The notes: generated by a model from the letters alone, not told the origin. 43,123 nt of DNA from an uncultured Lachnospiraceae bacterium (GCA_910585825.1 CAJUEY010000025.1:1-43123), one strand, 5' to 3'. Shown: positions 7,506 to 15,759, counted from the first letter of the stretch. A program made the numbers and translations.

Positions 7506-9062
7506 ATGAATCACGACAATTCATGCAACTGTTCCAATCCATATGATAATCCATGTCATTCTTCCTGCTGTGAACGGGGTCCTGCAGGACCCAAAGGGGA
7601 TCAGGGGCCTATGGGACCGCAGGGCGTCAAAGGCGATAACGGATGCCCCGGCCCTAAGGGTGACAAAGGCGATCCGGGATCTATAGGACCACAGGGGATT
7701 CCCGGCGCTCCCGGACCAAGAGGTCCTAGAGGAAATACCGGACCGGTAGGTCCTACCGGCAACACAGGTCCTAGAGGTTTTGCAGGACCCAGAGGTTACG
7801 CAGGACCACAGGGAATTCAGGGTATTCAGGGTGTTCGCGGCGATATCGGACCGAAAGGCGATCCGGGCTGCGAAGGTCCCAAAGGGGATATCGGGCCGAC
7901 GGGACCTGCAGGAAATCCAGGGCCAACCGGACCCGCAGGACCGCAAGGCGACATCGGACCACAAGGCCCCAGAGGCATTCCGGGCATTACCGGACCCGCA
8001 GGACCAACCGGACCTATGGGACCTCAAGGTGTGACCGGGGCGCAAGGTATTCAAGGTGAAACCGGACCAATTGGCCCACAGGGACCGAAAGGCTGCCCGG
8101 GAGACGAGGGTCCAACGGGACCTACGGGCGCTACCGGAGCTACCGGACCTACGGGACCAATCGGCGCTACCGGACCGACTGGCGCTGACGGTGTTACAGG
8201 GCCTACTGGCGCTACCGGGGCCGACGGTGTTACAGGACCCACGGGTGCTACAGGGACCGACGGTGTTACAGGGCCTACTGGTGCTACCGGACCCACAGGC
8301 GCTACCGGGGCCGACGGTGTTACAGGGCCTACTGGCGCTACCGGACCCACAGGTGCTACAGGGGCTGACGGTGCTACAGGATCCACGGGCGCTACAGGGG
8401 CCGACGGTGTTACAGGGCCTACTGGCGCTACCGGACCCACGGGCGCTACCGGAGCCGACGGTGTTACAGGACCCACGGGTGCTACCGGCGCTGACGGTAT
8501 TACCGGACCCACTGGCGCTACAGGACCCACTGGCATTGCCGGCACAGGTGCTATTATTCCATTTGCATCAGGACTTCCCGTTGCCCTGACAACAATTGCC
8601 GGAGGACTTGTAGGACTTCCCGCCTTTGTTGGTTTTGGAAGCAGCGCCCAGGGACTTACGCTGCTTGGTTCCACAATTGATATCACAAATGCCAGCGGAA
8701 CACTTTCTAACTTTGCATTCCAGGTTCCTCGTGCCGGTATCATTACCTCCTTCAGTGCATTCTTCAGTACAACTGTAGCACTGTCTTTAGTAGGTTCAAC
8801 CGTCACAGTAAGGGCACAGATCTATCAATCCACAACGCCGAACAATGTATTCTCTCCGATTGCCGGAACATTGATCAACATGACTCCATCACTTTCAGGA
8901 GTTTTGTCTATCGGAACATTATTAAACGGTTCACTTACAGGCCTTAACATTCCGGTAACGGCTCAAACCAGACTGATGCTGGTATTTTCAGCAACAGCAA
9001 GCGGATTGGCTTTGGTTAACACAATTACAGGTTATGCAAGCGCTGGTTTAAGTATCAATTAA
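7506..9062 (+). CDS. BclB-like collagen-like spore-surface glycoprotein
   Basis: A 518-residue protein. I chose ATG 7506 (AAAGGATG about 10 bases upstream) over the in-frame GTG at 7470, which has no ribosome binding site. A short Cys-rich N-terminus (1-24; six Cys) precedes about 108 Gly-X-Y triplets (25-about 347). The first half is mixed (GPKGDxG, GPQG). The second half is almost pure GPTGATGADGVTGPTGAT, rich in Thr, the O-glycosylation target in BclA. The C-terminal 170 residues (IIPFASGLPVALTTIAGGLV onward) match what I know of the BclB C-terminal/exosporium domain (TIGR03721): a hydrophobic beta-rich head ending YASAGLSIN. There is no signal peptide, as for other exosporium proteins. 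It probably forms hair-like trimers on the spore surface, glycosylated by the neighbouring enzyme. Confidence 0.9.
   Translation: MNHDNSCNCSNPYDNPCHSSCCERGPAGPKGDQGPMGPQGVKGDNGCPGPKGDKGDPGSIGPQGIPGAPGPRGPRGNTGPVGPTGNTGPRGFAGPRGYAGPQGIQGIQGVRGDIGPKGDPGCEGPKGDIGPTGPAGNPGPTGPAGPQGDIGPQGPRGIPGITGPAGPTGPMGPQGVTGAQGIQGETGPIGPQGPKGCPGDEGPTGPTGATGATGPTGPIGATGPTGADGVTGPTGATGADGVTGPTGATGTDGVTGPTGATGPTGATGADGVTGPTGATGPTGATGADGATGSTGATGADGVTGPTGATGPTGATGADGVTGPTGATGADGITGPTGATGPTGIAGTGAIIPFASGLPVALTTIAGGLVGLPAFVGFGSSAQGLTLLGSTIDITNASGTLSNFAFQVPRAGIITSFSAFFSTTVALSLVGSTVTVRAQIYQSTTPNNVFSPIAGTLINMTPSLSGVLSIGTLLNGSLTGLNIPVTAQTRLMLVFSATASGLALVNTITGYASAGLSIN
8111..8540 (+). repeat. 9/18/27-bp in-frame tandem repeats of the collagen region
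   Basis: Repeated modules GGCGCTACCGG, GCCGACGGTGTTACAGG and GGACCCACGGG encode GPT-GAT and GAD-GVT triplets in varying order. Several near-identical 54-81-bp blocks recur (for example around 8215, 8310 and 8400), which points to expansion by unequal recombination or slippage and probable length variation between strains. Confidence 0.85.
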
Positions 9063-9092
9063 AAACGCAGGACAAATCACAACCACCGGCTT

Positions 9093-9250
9093 AGAGCATG
9101 TTTAAAATTGCTTTCTGCCAGATGTGTTTCCCTATTTGTACCCAAAGGGCATGATATGGGAGATTTGCACCAAATGAGGGAGGCGCAGCGGACTGGTTGA
9201 CCAAATTTGGTGCAAATATACCGCACATGAAATAATGGGAATATTCGTTC
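9093..9250. repeat. MITE-like repeat, copy C
   Basis: The left end AGCATGTTTAAAATTGCTTT is followed by CTGCCAGATGTG, CCAAAGGGCATGATATGG, GCAGCGGACTG and AATTTGGTGCAAATATA. Inside is a perfect 13-bp inverted repeat, ATTTGCACCAAAT at 9163-9175 and ATTTGGTGCAAAT at 9205-9217. It lies directly downstream of the second collagen-like gene, in the same orientation as copies A, B and D. Confidence 0.75.
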
Positions 9251-9301
9251 CATATACGTGCCGAAATCAACGTAATTCCTGCACTCATATTGCCGTTTTC
9301 A

Positions 9302-10192
9302 TTAATCCTTCTCGCCTTTATTTGTATCTGTTTTGGATTTAGAGGAAGTTTTATCAGAACTCTTATCTTCGTCTTTATCCTTGACCTGATCGCCTACTTT
9401 TTTATCTATCGTACTCTCAAACAGCTTAGAGATTGTGTCGGAATAAGCGCCCTGCTTGTTATAGATCTTATCCACGCCCTTTGTCCTTGCCGCTGCGCTG
9501 GAAATTGCAGATGCTTTTTGTGCAATCTTATCCGCAAAAGAGCCATAGCCTGTAAACAGGGATTTCAGGGTAGAAATATTGTCAAACTCAATACTGCTGT
9601 TTGCTAAAGTTGTTTTTTTCTTCAGAGTTTCCTCATCAAACTCCAGCTTATTGCCTTTGCCAACGGTAATACCTACTTTTGAGAGCAGGTTCCCTGCTTT
9701 CCCCGTAATTTCCGTCATCCATGCGGCATTACGCAGCACGTTCTTTGTTTCGGAATTTCCGGCCTGCTCCACGACAGAATTGTAATCTTCAACAAAGGAT
9801 TTGACCGCCTTTGTGATGGCATCCCAGTCATAATCCTCTACCTCGATTTCCTCTCCTGTCTCCTCATCTTTTTTCTTGAATTTCTTCTTTTCATAAAGAG
9901 AGGCATCGCTCAACGCTTCCGCAGACTTTTTCAGGGAGTCTGCATTTGAACGCATCAACATCAGTGTCTTGGAGGAATCCCCTGTCTGCGACAGCTTATT
10001 TGCATCCTGATTCGCATAGTACGCTTTCATCAGCTTTCCATAGCTGCCGTTTTTGATCATGGCATAATCGGATACATTGATTCCGCTCATCCCATTGTCA
10101 ATATATGGAGCGCCTCCGCCAAACAATGTGGAATAATCCATATTTGTGTTATATCTGCCTGCATAGTCGCTGAAACTGTTAATTTCTGACAT
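9302..10192 (-). CDS. FliD-like (flagellar capping-protein C-terminal) protein
   Basis: A 296-residue protein. The N-terminus (1-100) is unrecognised and Tyr/Asn-rich (DYAGRYNTNMDYSTLFGGG). From about 125 the sequence follows the C-terminal FliD/HAP2 pattern: VKSFVEDYNSVVEQ, an Asn/Arg helix, then LLSKVGITVGKGNKLEFDEE (with TLKK after), SLFTGYGSFADKIAQKASAI and a long helix. The tail (about 265-296) is Lys/Asp/Ser-rich and disordered. Full FliD is usually 450 residues or more and has a beta-rich middle domain, which is missing here. No flagellin, hook or chaperone gene is nearby. The ribosome binding site GGAGGG precedes ATG 10192. It follows the coiled-coil gene by 14 bases, so the two form an operon. 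It may be a remnant flagellar part or a protein using the same helical bundle for another surface or secretion role. Confidence 0.7.
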   Translation of the reverse strand: MSEINSFSDYAGRYNTNMDYSTLFGGGAPYIDNGMSGINVSDYAMIKNGSYGKLMKAYYANQDANKLSQTGDSSKTLMLMRSNADSLKKSAEALSDASLYEKKKFKKKDEETGEEIEVEDYDWDAITKAVKSFVEDYNSVVEQAGNSETKNVLRNAAWMTEITGKAGNLLSKVGITVGKGNKLEFDEETLKKKTTLANSSIEFDNISTLKSLFTGYGSFADKIAQKASAISSAAARTKGVDKIYNKQGAYSDTISKLFESTIDKKVGDQVKDKDEDKSSDKTSSKSKTDTNKGEKD

Positions 10193-10206
10193 AAGCCTTC
10201 CCTCCT

Positions 10207-10995
10207 TTACAACCGGACATCTACATGGGTACGGACGGATATCTGTGCCATAGAACCTTCCGGAGTTTCTGTTTCAACATGCTGTGCATTGTCCGCCTGT
10301 GTGCCGTTATCCCGCTGTACATTCTCCGTATTTTCTGTCTGTAATCCGGCGCCGAATACACCGTTTTGTTCTTTTTCCTCTTTTATGCCGGAAGTCTTAT
10401 CGCCATCGCGTTCTGCCGCAGCAGCTTCTTTCACAGCCTTGTTTGCCTCCGCAAGTGTATTCATTTGTGAAGCTGATGCATCCATTTCCTTCTGCTCTAT
10501 CTCGGCAAGTTCCTTTATTTTAGCTTCCGAATTTTCTTTTCCGTCCTGCTTGATTTCTGCTTTTAGAATATTCGCCCTGCCTTCCATTTTTGCGGCTACG
10601 CTGCCATGTACTTTTGCCTGCCTGACAGACGTGTCTGCAGAAAGCATCGCCGTCATGCTCGCCTTCGACAGTCCCTTGCTTTTTTCTCCTGCTTTTGCTT
10701 TCGTCCCGCCAAGCATATCGTCCGTCGAGGAAGCTTTTGTCTGCTGTTTTTCTTTGCGCTGTTCTACCTGATGCTGCCTTAGCTGCATATTCAGGTCATT
10801 GATCTGCTGCTGTATCTCCTGCCGTTTTTTCATCTTTTCCTCTAATGTCATTTCCTCATTAGAGGATAGGTCCTGCAGCTGTTTCTGTGCATTGGCAATC
10901 TGGTTCTGAATATTTCTGCTGTACGAGTCTGTTGCCTGACGCATTCCCATCTGCCCCATCTGTCCGTTTGTTCCACTGATACCGTTAATCGTCAT
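10207..10995 (-). CDS. coiled-coil protein of unknown function, partner of the FliD-like gene
   Basis: 262 residues from ATG 10995, chosen because AGGAGG lies 9 bases upstream; a longer reading to 11046 lacks a ribosome binding site. The start MTINGISGTNGQMGQMGMRQ is Gly/Met-rich. Residues 25-85 are a strongly predicted coiled coil (IQNQIANAQKQLQDLSSNEE; KRQEIQQQINDLNMQLRQHQ). A low-complexity Lys/Ser/Ala region and a second Glu/Lys/Ala helix (about 150-205) follow, then a disordered tail. There is no signal peptide or membrane helix. It lies 14 bases upstream of the FliD-like gene and shares its orientation. I do not recognise a family. An export substrate or adaptor is possible but unsupported. 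Confidence 0.6.
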   Translation of the reverse strand: MTINGISGTNGQMGQMGMRQATDSYSRNIQNQIANAQKQLQDLSSNEEMTLEEKMKKRQEIQQQINDLNMQLRQHQVEQRKEKQQTKASSTDDMLGGTKAKAGEKSKGLSKASMTAMLSADTSVRQAKVHGSVAAKMEGRANILKAEIKQDGKENSEAKIKELAEIEQKEMDASASQMNTLAEANKAVKEAAAAERDGDKTSGIKEEKEQNGVFGAGLQTENTENVQRDNGTQADNAQHVETETPEGSMAQISVRTHVDVRL

Positions 10996-11063
10996 TGCAT
11001 TTGTCCTCCTGAAAAATATTTTGAAATCCGTTTCTATGTCATCCATATTCGGTTTCTTCTAAA

Positions 11064-11090
11064 TGTATCGGAGAATAAAATTTGATCATA
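11064..11090 (-). promoter_or_regulatory. possible SigD/sigma-28-like promoter
   Basis: On the minus strand TATG, 15 bases, then CCGATACA. The flagellar sigma-28 consensus is TAAA-N15-GCCGATAA, so the -10 core CCGATA fits while the -35 is imperfect and the leading G is missing. It lies about 70 bases before the coiled-coil/FliD-like pair. Confidence 0.25.
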
Positions 11091-11144
11091 CATCCAGTTG
11101 CTGTGAGCCGCCCTTTTTCTGCCGTAAACCAAAAATGCCCCTCA

Positions 11145-11170
11145 TGCCGGACGGATTTTTCCGTCTGGCA
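11145..11170 (-). terminator. hairpin after the histidine kinase gene
   Basis: A 10-bp stem TGCCGGACGG / CCGTCTGGCA (one G-T pair) with a six-base loop, 15 bases after the kinase stop. The T run (CATTTTTGG) starts only eight bases past the stem on the minus strand, so termination may be partial, leaving some read-through into the downstream pair. Confidence 0.5.
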
Positions 11171-11184
11171 CAAGAGGTATCTGC

Positions 11185-12552
11185 TTACTCTGTCATCATC
11201 ATAATACTTAAAACAAATTCTTCATTTTTGACAGAAAAATCTATATCTCCAAAATATTTCCCAGCTATCTTTCGGATATTATTCAGCCCATATCCGTGAC
11301 TGTCTTTTTCCCTTTTTGTCGTTATCAGAAGTCCGCTTTCTGCATCCTGCCGCAAATTTCCTGTAAAGCTGTTGCTTATCTCTATCATATAAGCGTTATC
11401 CCTGCGGTATGAAAGAATCAAAATATGCAGTTCGCCGCTCCCTCCTATATTTTCAACTGCATTCTGTAACGCATTGTTTAGTATGACACTGATATCAAAT
11501 GCATTAATGTTAGAGCCTGTGGGATAATGGAAATCACACTGGAAACGAATCTTCTTTTTTTCCGCTTCTGTTTTCCATCCACGCAGAATAACATCCGTCA
11601 CAGGATTCCCACTGTTTACCTCGCCCACTGTTTCCATGAAAGCTGACTTCAGTTCTTTTACATAGTCTTTGGCTTCCTTTGTTTCATTCCTCTCATAAAG
11701 CCTTTCTAACGTAAGGACATGGTTTGTCATATCATGTTTCATACTCCGGATATCCTGATACAGGTTTTCAACCTGTTCAATATGCATCTTCAAATTATTC
11801 ATCTGTGTGGAAAGCAACTGATTTTCTAACTTTTCCTCCTGTGATGATTTTATATTCTGATAGAGCATAATCAAAATAACAATCACAATCACTGCCCCTC
11901 CGCAGTACAGCAGCAGCAACACATCATATGACTCTGGCGGATTCTTCTCCTGCATATAGAAAAAGCGATAGTAGTGTATAATTTTATATCCTACCGCTCC
12001 CAGAAATGGCGGAATCACCAACATAATCAATTCCCGCATTGACATCCGCTCATATTTATACATACAGCTTTTCACTATATAATAAATTGCTCCATTCGTG
12101 ATCATATACACCATTGTAAGATAAAATACACAGACTCCGAAATAAACCGCAAACTGCAGGTGCATAGGGGGATTCCCCTGATACCACTTGGTATTTTCCG
12201 CCCAATGATACAGTCTGTCATATAGAAGCTCCGCTATTGCGGCGGTAAACCAACGCAATGAAAAATAGGTGGCTGCAAGGAAAGCCTTCTGAATATAATT
12301 CCTCTGTTCCAAACCGCACATCACCAAAAATGATATAAGGCTTCCCAATGCATATGCCGTAAACGCATCCGTATGCAGCGGCATAATATAAAATCCCAGC
12401 ATTGTTAACGTAAATGCTCCTCCCGCTGCCAATGCCGCCCTTGCACTCTGTAAAAATGGATTTACAAGTTTGTAAAGACAATATCCCGCAATACATAGTT
12501 CTATCATCGAAACTGCCTGTGTGAAACCGTTCCAAACAGCCAGATCAGCCAT
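11185..12552 (-). CDS. AgrC-type GHKL sensor histidine kinase
   Basis: A 455-residue protein. The N-terminal half carries about six membrane helices (for example WNGFTQAVSMIELCIAGYCL and DVLLLLYCGGAVIVIVILIM). A cytoplasmic dimerisation helix with the H-box SMKHDMTNHV follows. The ATP-binding GHKL domain has an N-box (ILNNALQNAVENI), a D/G region and GYGLNNIRKIAGKYFG at the end. This plan is that of AgrC/HPK10 kinases, which usually sense peptides. The gene starts one base after the stop of the response regulator gene, so both are translated from one message. I found no agrB or agrD-like gene in the window, so the ligand is unknown. A hairpin follows the gene. Confidence 0.88.
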   Translation of the reverse strand: MADLAVWNGFTQAVSMIELCIAGYCLYKLVNPFLQSARAALAAGGAFTLTMLGFYIMPLHTDAFTAYALGSLISFLVMCGLEQRNYIQKAFLAATYFSLRWFTAAIAELLYDRLYHWAENTKWYQGNPPMHLQFAVYFGVCVFYLTMVYMITNGAIYYIVKSCMYKYERMSMRELIMLVIPPFLGAVGYKIIHYYRFFYMQEKNPPESYDVLLLLYCGGAVIVIVILIMLYQNIKSSQEEKLENQLLSTQMNNLKMHIEQVENLYQDIRSMKHDMTNHVLTLERLYERNETKEAKDYVKELKSAFMETVGEVNSGNPVTDVILRGWKTEAEKKKIRFQCDFHYPTGSNINAFDISVILNNALQNAVENIGGSGELHILILSYRRDNAYMIEISNSFTGNLRQDAESGLLITTKREKDSHGYGLNNIRKIAGKYFGDIDFSVKNEEFVLSIMMMTE

Positions 12553-12553
12553 T

Positions 12554-13276
12554 TCATGTCCGCCCCTTCCTTTGGTTGTATCTTAAATAGCTTTTCACAA
12601 ACCCTTGATAATTCTGTTTTGCCATAAGCGCCTGCCCTTTTTTGAGATAGACTGTTGTTGCGTCATATTTTTTTATAAATCTAAAATTCACAAGGAACGA
12701 CCTGTGGGTACGGTAAAATTTATCTCCCGCTTTTGCTTCCAGCTCTCTCATTTTCCCATAATATGCTATATCTGCATCCATCGTATGCAGAATCACTTTC
12801 CGGTCAAATACCTCCGCATATACAATATCCTCCAGATTGACAGTGAAATGCTCTCCCCCTGTGGTTATCATCAGGCTCGGCATTTCTCCTTTTCCGCCTG
12901 CACTCTCCAGTTTCTTTCTGTCCTCAGACTGTTTTATGGCATTTTGCAGCACCTCTGCAAATTTCCTTTCATCAAAAGGCTTTACCAGGTAATGGAAAGC
13001 CCCTACGTCGAATGCCTGAAACACAAAATCGTCCAGAGCTGTCACAAAGATTATAATCGCCTTTTTGTTTTTTCTGCGCAGTTCCTTTGCCGTTTCCATG
13101 CCATTCTTCCCCGGCATCTGAATATCAAGCAGCAGAATATCCGGCTCTTTATCTGACCTCAGCATCTCTTCCCCCGACTGGTACAGTGACAGGTCTGCTT
13201 TCGGACAGAGTTTCCCTATCATTTCCGCAAACATATCCCTGATTTCTTTTTCGTCGTCACATACTGCTATCTGCAT
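12554..13276 (-). CDS. LytTR-family response regulator
   Basis: A 240-residue protein. The receiver domain (1-about 120) has the acidic pair CDDEKE at the start, the phospho-acceptor Asp in PDILLLDIQMPGKNGME (about residue 53), a conserved Thr in FVTALDD and Lys in YLVKPFDE. The C-terminal LytTR DNA-binding domain (about 135-235) includes YAEVFDRKVILHT, FYRTHRSFLVNFRFIKKYDA and the helix-poor end typical of AgrA/VirR. AAAGGAGTGG precedes ATG 13276. It is the first gene of a two-gene unit with the kinase. LytTR regulators bind pairs of 9-bp repeats; I could not assign them securely in the window. Targets could include the FliD-like pair directly downstream. Confidence 0.9.
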   Translation of the reverse strand: MQIAVCDDEKEIRDMFAEMIGKLCPKADLSLYQSGEEMLRSDKEPDILLLDIQMPGKNGMETAKELRRKNKKAIIIFVTALDDFVFQAFDVGAFHYLVKPFDERKFAEVLQNAIKQSEDRKKLESAGGKGEMPSLMITTGGEHFTVNLEDIVYAEVFDRKVILHTMDADIAYYGKMRELEAKAGDKFYRTHRSFLVNFRFIKKYDATTVYLKKGQALMAKQNYQGFVKSYLRYNQRKGRT

Positions 13277-13657
13277 TTTTCCACTCCTTTTGTATTTCCT
13301 TCAGACCATATCGGAATGATATTGTTTTCAGTGTAATGGGAATGACGTGAAACGGATAATTTCCGCTGTGAATTGTTTTGTATTCTCTTAATATGCTGTC
13401 ACAGCAGACAGTTTATTCCCTAATTCCAACATACAAATTATCTTTTTCTCAGCCCATCTAAAATGAAAATCGTCTCCTGTATTTGATGTAATTGTTTCTG
13501 TACGCGTCTTCTCCGTCGCCTTTCCTCATCTTCAATAATGCCGTCTCTCCAATTATGATACTTGTATGATAGTTTCTGATGTATGATAGTTCTCCTAATC
13601 TGTGAATTCTGATATTATGATATATATTTATGAAAGTTAAATCAATCCCAAAGACAT
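13277..13657. other. intergenic region upstream of the response regulator
   Basis: An AT-rich gap between the two-component system and the tpiA terminator. It contains a direct repeat GTATGATAGTT at 13564-13574 and 13581-13591 (17-bp period), possibly a regulatory site. An open stretch for a basic peptide at 13458-13673 lacks a good start and any recognisable product. The promoter of the response regulator gene must lie here, but I cannot pick a convincing hexamer pair. Confidence 0.4.
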
Positions 13658-13697
13658 TAAAAAAGGGTATCAAAGGAATTCATTTCCCTTGATACCC
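13658..13697 (-). terminator. intrinsic terminator of the gap-pgk-tpi cluster
   Basis: A 14-bp stem GGGTATCAAGGGAA / TTCCTTTGATACCC (one mismatch) followed on the minus strand by six T. It lies 47 bases after the tpiA stop codon. Confidence 0.9.
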
Positions 13698-13743
13698 TTA
13701 TTTTACCGCATTTTCTAACTATCAGATTTTTGTCAAAAACTCA

Positions 13744-14493
13744 TTATTTATAATTCACAATCTTGCCAAAATCCGGTTTCAGAGAAGCGCCGCCGACAAG
13801 ACCGCCGTCAATGTCCGGTTTACCAAACAACTCTGCTGCATTGCCTGCATTTACAGATCCACCATATTGAATACGGATTGCTTCTGCTGTCGCTTCATCA
13901 TATACTTCTTTGATGCAGTTACGGATTGCTCCGCAAACTTCTTCTGCCTGATCGGAAGTAGCTGTTTCACCTGTTCCGATTGCCCAGATTGGCTCATAAG
14001 CGATAACTGCCGTCTTTGCCTGATCTGCAGTTACGTTCTGGAATGCGATCTTGATCTGCATACGAATCCAGTCGATATAAATGCCCTGTTTTCTCTGCGT
14101 CAGAGACTCGCCACAGCAGATGATGGGTGTGATGCCATGCTCAAATGCTTTTAATACTTTCTTGTTAACCGTCTCGTCTGTCTCCGCAAAATATTCTCTT
14201 CTTTCAGAATGTCCGATAATCACATATTTCACACCTGCATCAACAAGCATTCCCGGAGCGATTTCTCCTGTGTATGCGCCGCTCTCTTCATAGTACATAT
14301 TCTCTGCGCCGATCTGGATGTTTGTGCCTTTTGCAGCTTCCATAGCCGGAATGATGTCGATTGCAGGCACGCAGAATACTACGTCTGCTTCGTCATTTGC
14401 TACCAATGGAGCCAATTCTTTTACTAATGCAACTGCCTCGCTTGGAGTTTTGTTCATTTTCCAGTTTCCAGCAATAATTTTCTTTCTTGCCAT
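13744..14493 (-). CDS. tpiA: triosephosphate isomerase
   Basis: A 249-residue TIM-barrel enzyme that interconverts dihydroxyacetone phosphate and glyceraldehyde 3-phosphate in glycolysis. It shows the N-terminal GNWKMNKT with the substrate-binding Asn/Lys, the catalytic His in IIGHSERREYF, the catalytic Glu in AYEPIWAIGTG and the phosphate-binding GGSVNAGNA and DGGLVGGASL near the end. Its length is standard. The gene is last in a gap-pgk-tpi series, 42 bases after pgk, with AGGAGAA upstream of ATG 14493. A strong terminator closes the unit. Confidence 0.98.
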   Translation of the reverse strand: MARKKIIAGNWKMNKTPSEAVALVKELAPLVANDEADVVFCVPAIDIIPAMEAAKGTNIQIGAENMYYEESGAYTGEIAPGMLVDAGVKYVIIGHSERREYFAETDETVNKKVLKAFEHGITPIICCGESLTQRKQGIYIDWIRMQIKIAFQNVTADQAKTAVIAYEPIWAIGTGETATSDQAEEVCGAIRNCIKEVYDEATAEAIRIQYGGSVNAGNAAELFGKPDIDGGLVGGASLKPDFGKIVNYK

Positions 14494-14535
14494 TTTTCTA
14501 TTCTCCTTTTCTGTTTAGGGGTATCATAAGATGTT

Positions 14536-15759
14536 TTATTTATCGTCTGCCGCCACTACGCCCGGAAGTTCTTTTCCTTCTAAGAATTCCAAAGATGCGC
14601 CGCCTCCTGTGGAAATGTGGCTCATCTTATCTGCAAATCCAAGCTGGTTGACTGCTGCTGCGGAATCTCCGCCGCCGATGATTGTTGTAGCGTCTGTTGC
14701 AGCCAGCGCCTCTGCAACTGCAATCGTTCCTTTTGCAAGAACCGGATTTTCAAATACACCCATTGGTCCGTTCCATACAACCGTCTTTGCAGATTTTACA
14801 GCGTCTGCATACATCTCTGCCGTCTTAGGTCCGATGTCACAGCCCTCTTTGTCCGCCGGCATATTTTCTACCGGATAAACCTCAACGTCAATTTCAGCAT
14901 CAATCGGATTCGGGAATGCAGCTACTGTAACAGAGTCAACCGGAAGGAGTAATTTCTTTCCAAGCTTCTCCGCCTTTTCGATCATCTCTTTGCAGTAATC
15001 CAGTTTTGTATCGTCTACCAAAGAATTTCCGATTTCATATCCTTTTGCTTTTAAGAATGTATATGCCATACCGCCGCCGATGATTAACGTATCGCATTTC
15101 TCTAAGAGATTAGAAATAACATTTAACTTATCCGCAACTTTCGCACCGCCTAAGATTGCCACAAAAGGTCTTACCGGATTCTCTACCGCATTGCCAAGGA
15201 AATCAATTTCTTTCTGCATTAAGTATCCAACTGCATTTTCACCGCCTTTTTCAGTGATGAATTTTGTTACGCCTGCAACGGAAGCATGCGCTCTGTGGGA
15301 AGAACCAAATGCGTCGCATACATAAACGTCTGCCAGATCAGCAAGCTCTTTACTGAATTCTTCGCCGTTTTTCGTCTCTTCTTTGCCGCGGAAACGAGTA
15401 TTCTGAAGAAGAACTACATCGCCTTCGTTCATAGCATTTACTGCTGCCGTAGCTGCTTCGCCGGTTACATTATAATCTGATACGAAATTTACTTCTTTGC
15501 CAAGCTTTTCAGAAAGTCTCTTTGCAACGGGAGCTAACGACTCGCCTTCGTTTGGTCCATTCTTTACTTTGCCAAGGTGGGAGCAGAGAATTACTTTGCC
15601 GCCGTCTGCGATTAATTTCTGAATCGTTGGAAGGGCTGCTTTGATACGTGTTTCATCTGTGATGCTTCCGTCTTTTAACGGTACGTTAAAATCACATCTT
15701 ACAAGAACGCGCTTGCCTTTTACATTAATGTCGTCTACTGATTTTTTGTTTAATGACAT
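14536..15759 (-). CDS. pgk: phosphoglycerate kinase
   Basis: A 407-residue enzyme that transfers the acyl phosphate of 1,3-bisphosphoglycerate to ADP. The N-domain carries VLVRCDFNVPLKDGSITDET, HLGK and the triose-phosphate-binding Arg residues (QNTRFRGKEE; GSSHRAHASV). The hinge and C-domain carry GGAKVADK, WNGPMGVFE and the nucleotide-binding GGGDSAAAV. Length and motifs are canonical. AGGAGG precedes ATG 15759. The gene sits 212 bases after gapA, with a hairpin in between that may tune expression, and 42 bases before tpiA. Confidence 0.98.
   Translation of the reverse strand: MSLNKKSVDDINVKGKRVLVRCDFNVPLKDGSITDETRIKAALPTIQKLIADGGKVILCSHLGKVKNGPNEGESLAPVAKRLSEKLGKEVNFVSDYNVTGEAATAAVNAMNEGDVVLLQNTRFRGKEETKNGEEFSKELADLADVYVCDAFGSSHRAHASVAGVTKFITEKGGENAVGYLMQKEIDFLGNAVENPVRPFVAILGGAKVADKLNVISNLLEKCDTLIIGGGMAYTFLKAKGYEIGNSLVDDTKLDYCKEMIEKAEKLGKKLLLPVDSVTVAAFPNPIDAEIDVEVYPVENMPADKEGCDIGPKTAEMYADAVKSAKTVVWNGPMGVFENPVLAKGTIAVAEALAATDATTIIGGGDSAAAVNQLGFADKMSHISTGGGASLEFLEGKELPGVVAADDK

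Noticed and set aside
8111..8540. Regular repeats considered as a CRISPR array
   Set aside because: Repeats are in frame with Gly-X-Y triplets, have no unique spacers and lie inside a long coding region. No cas gene is present.
9302..10192. Calling this gene fliD
   Set aside because: Only the C-terminal helical pattern matches, the middle domain is missing and no flagellar genes are nearby, so no gene symbol is given.
13458..13673. 71-codon frame upstream of the response regulator, considered as an AgrD-like peptide
   Set aside because: It has no start site of quality, no amphipathic leader, no Cys-containing core and no acidic tail typical of AgrD, and no agrB is nearby.
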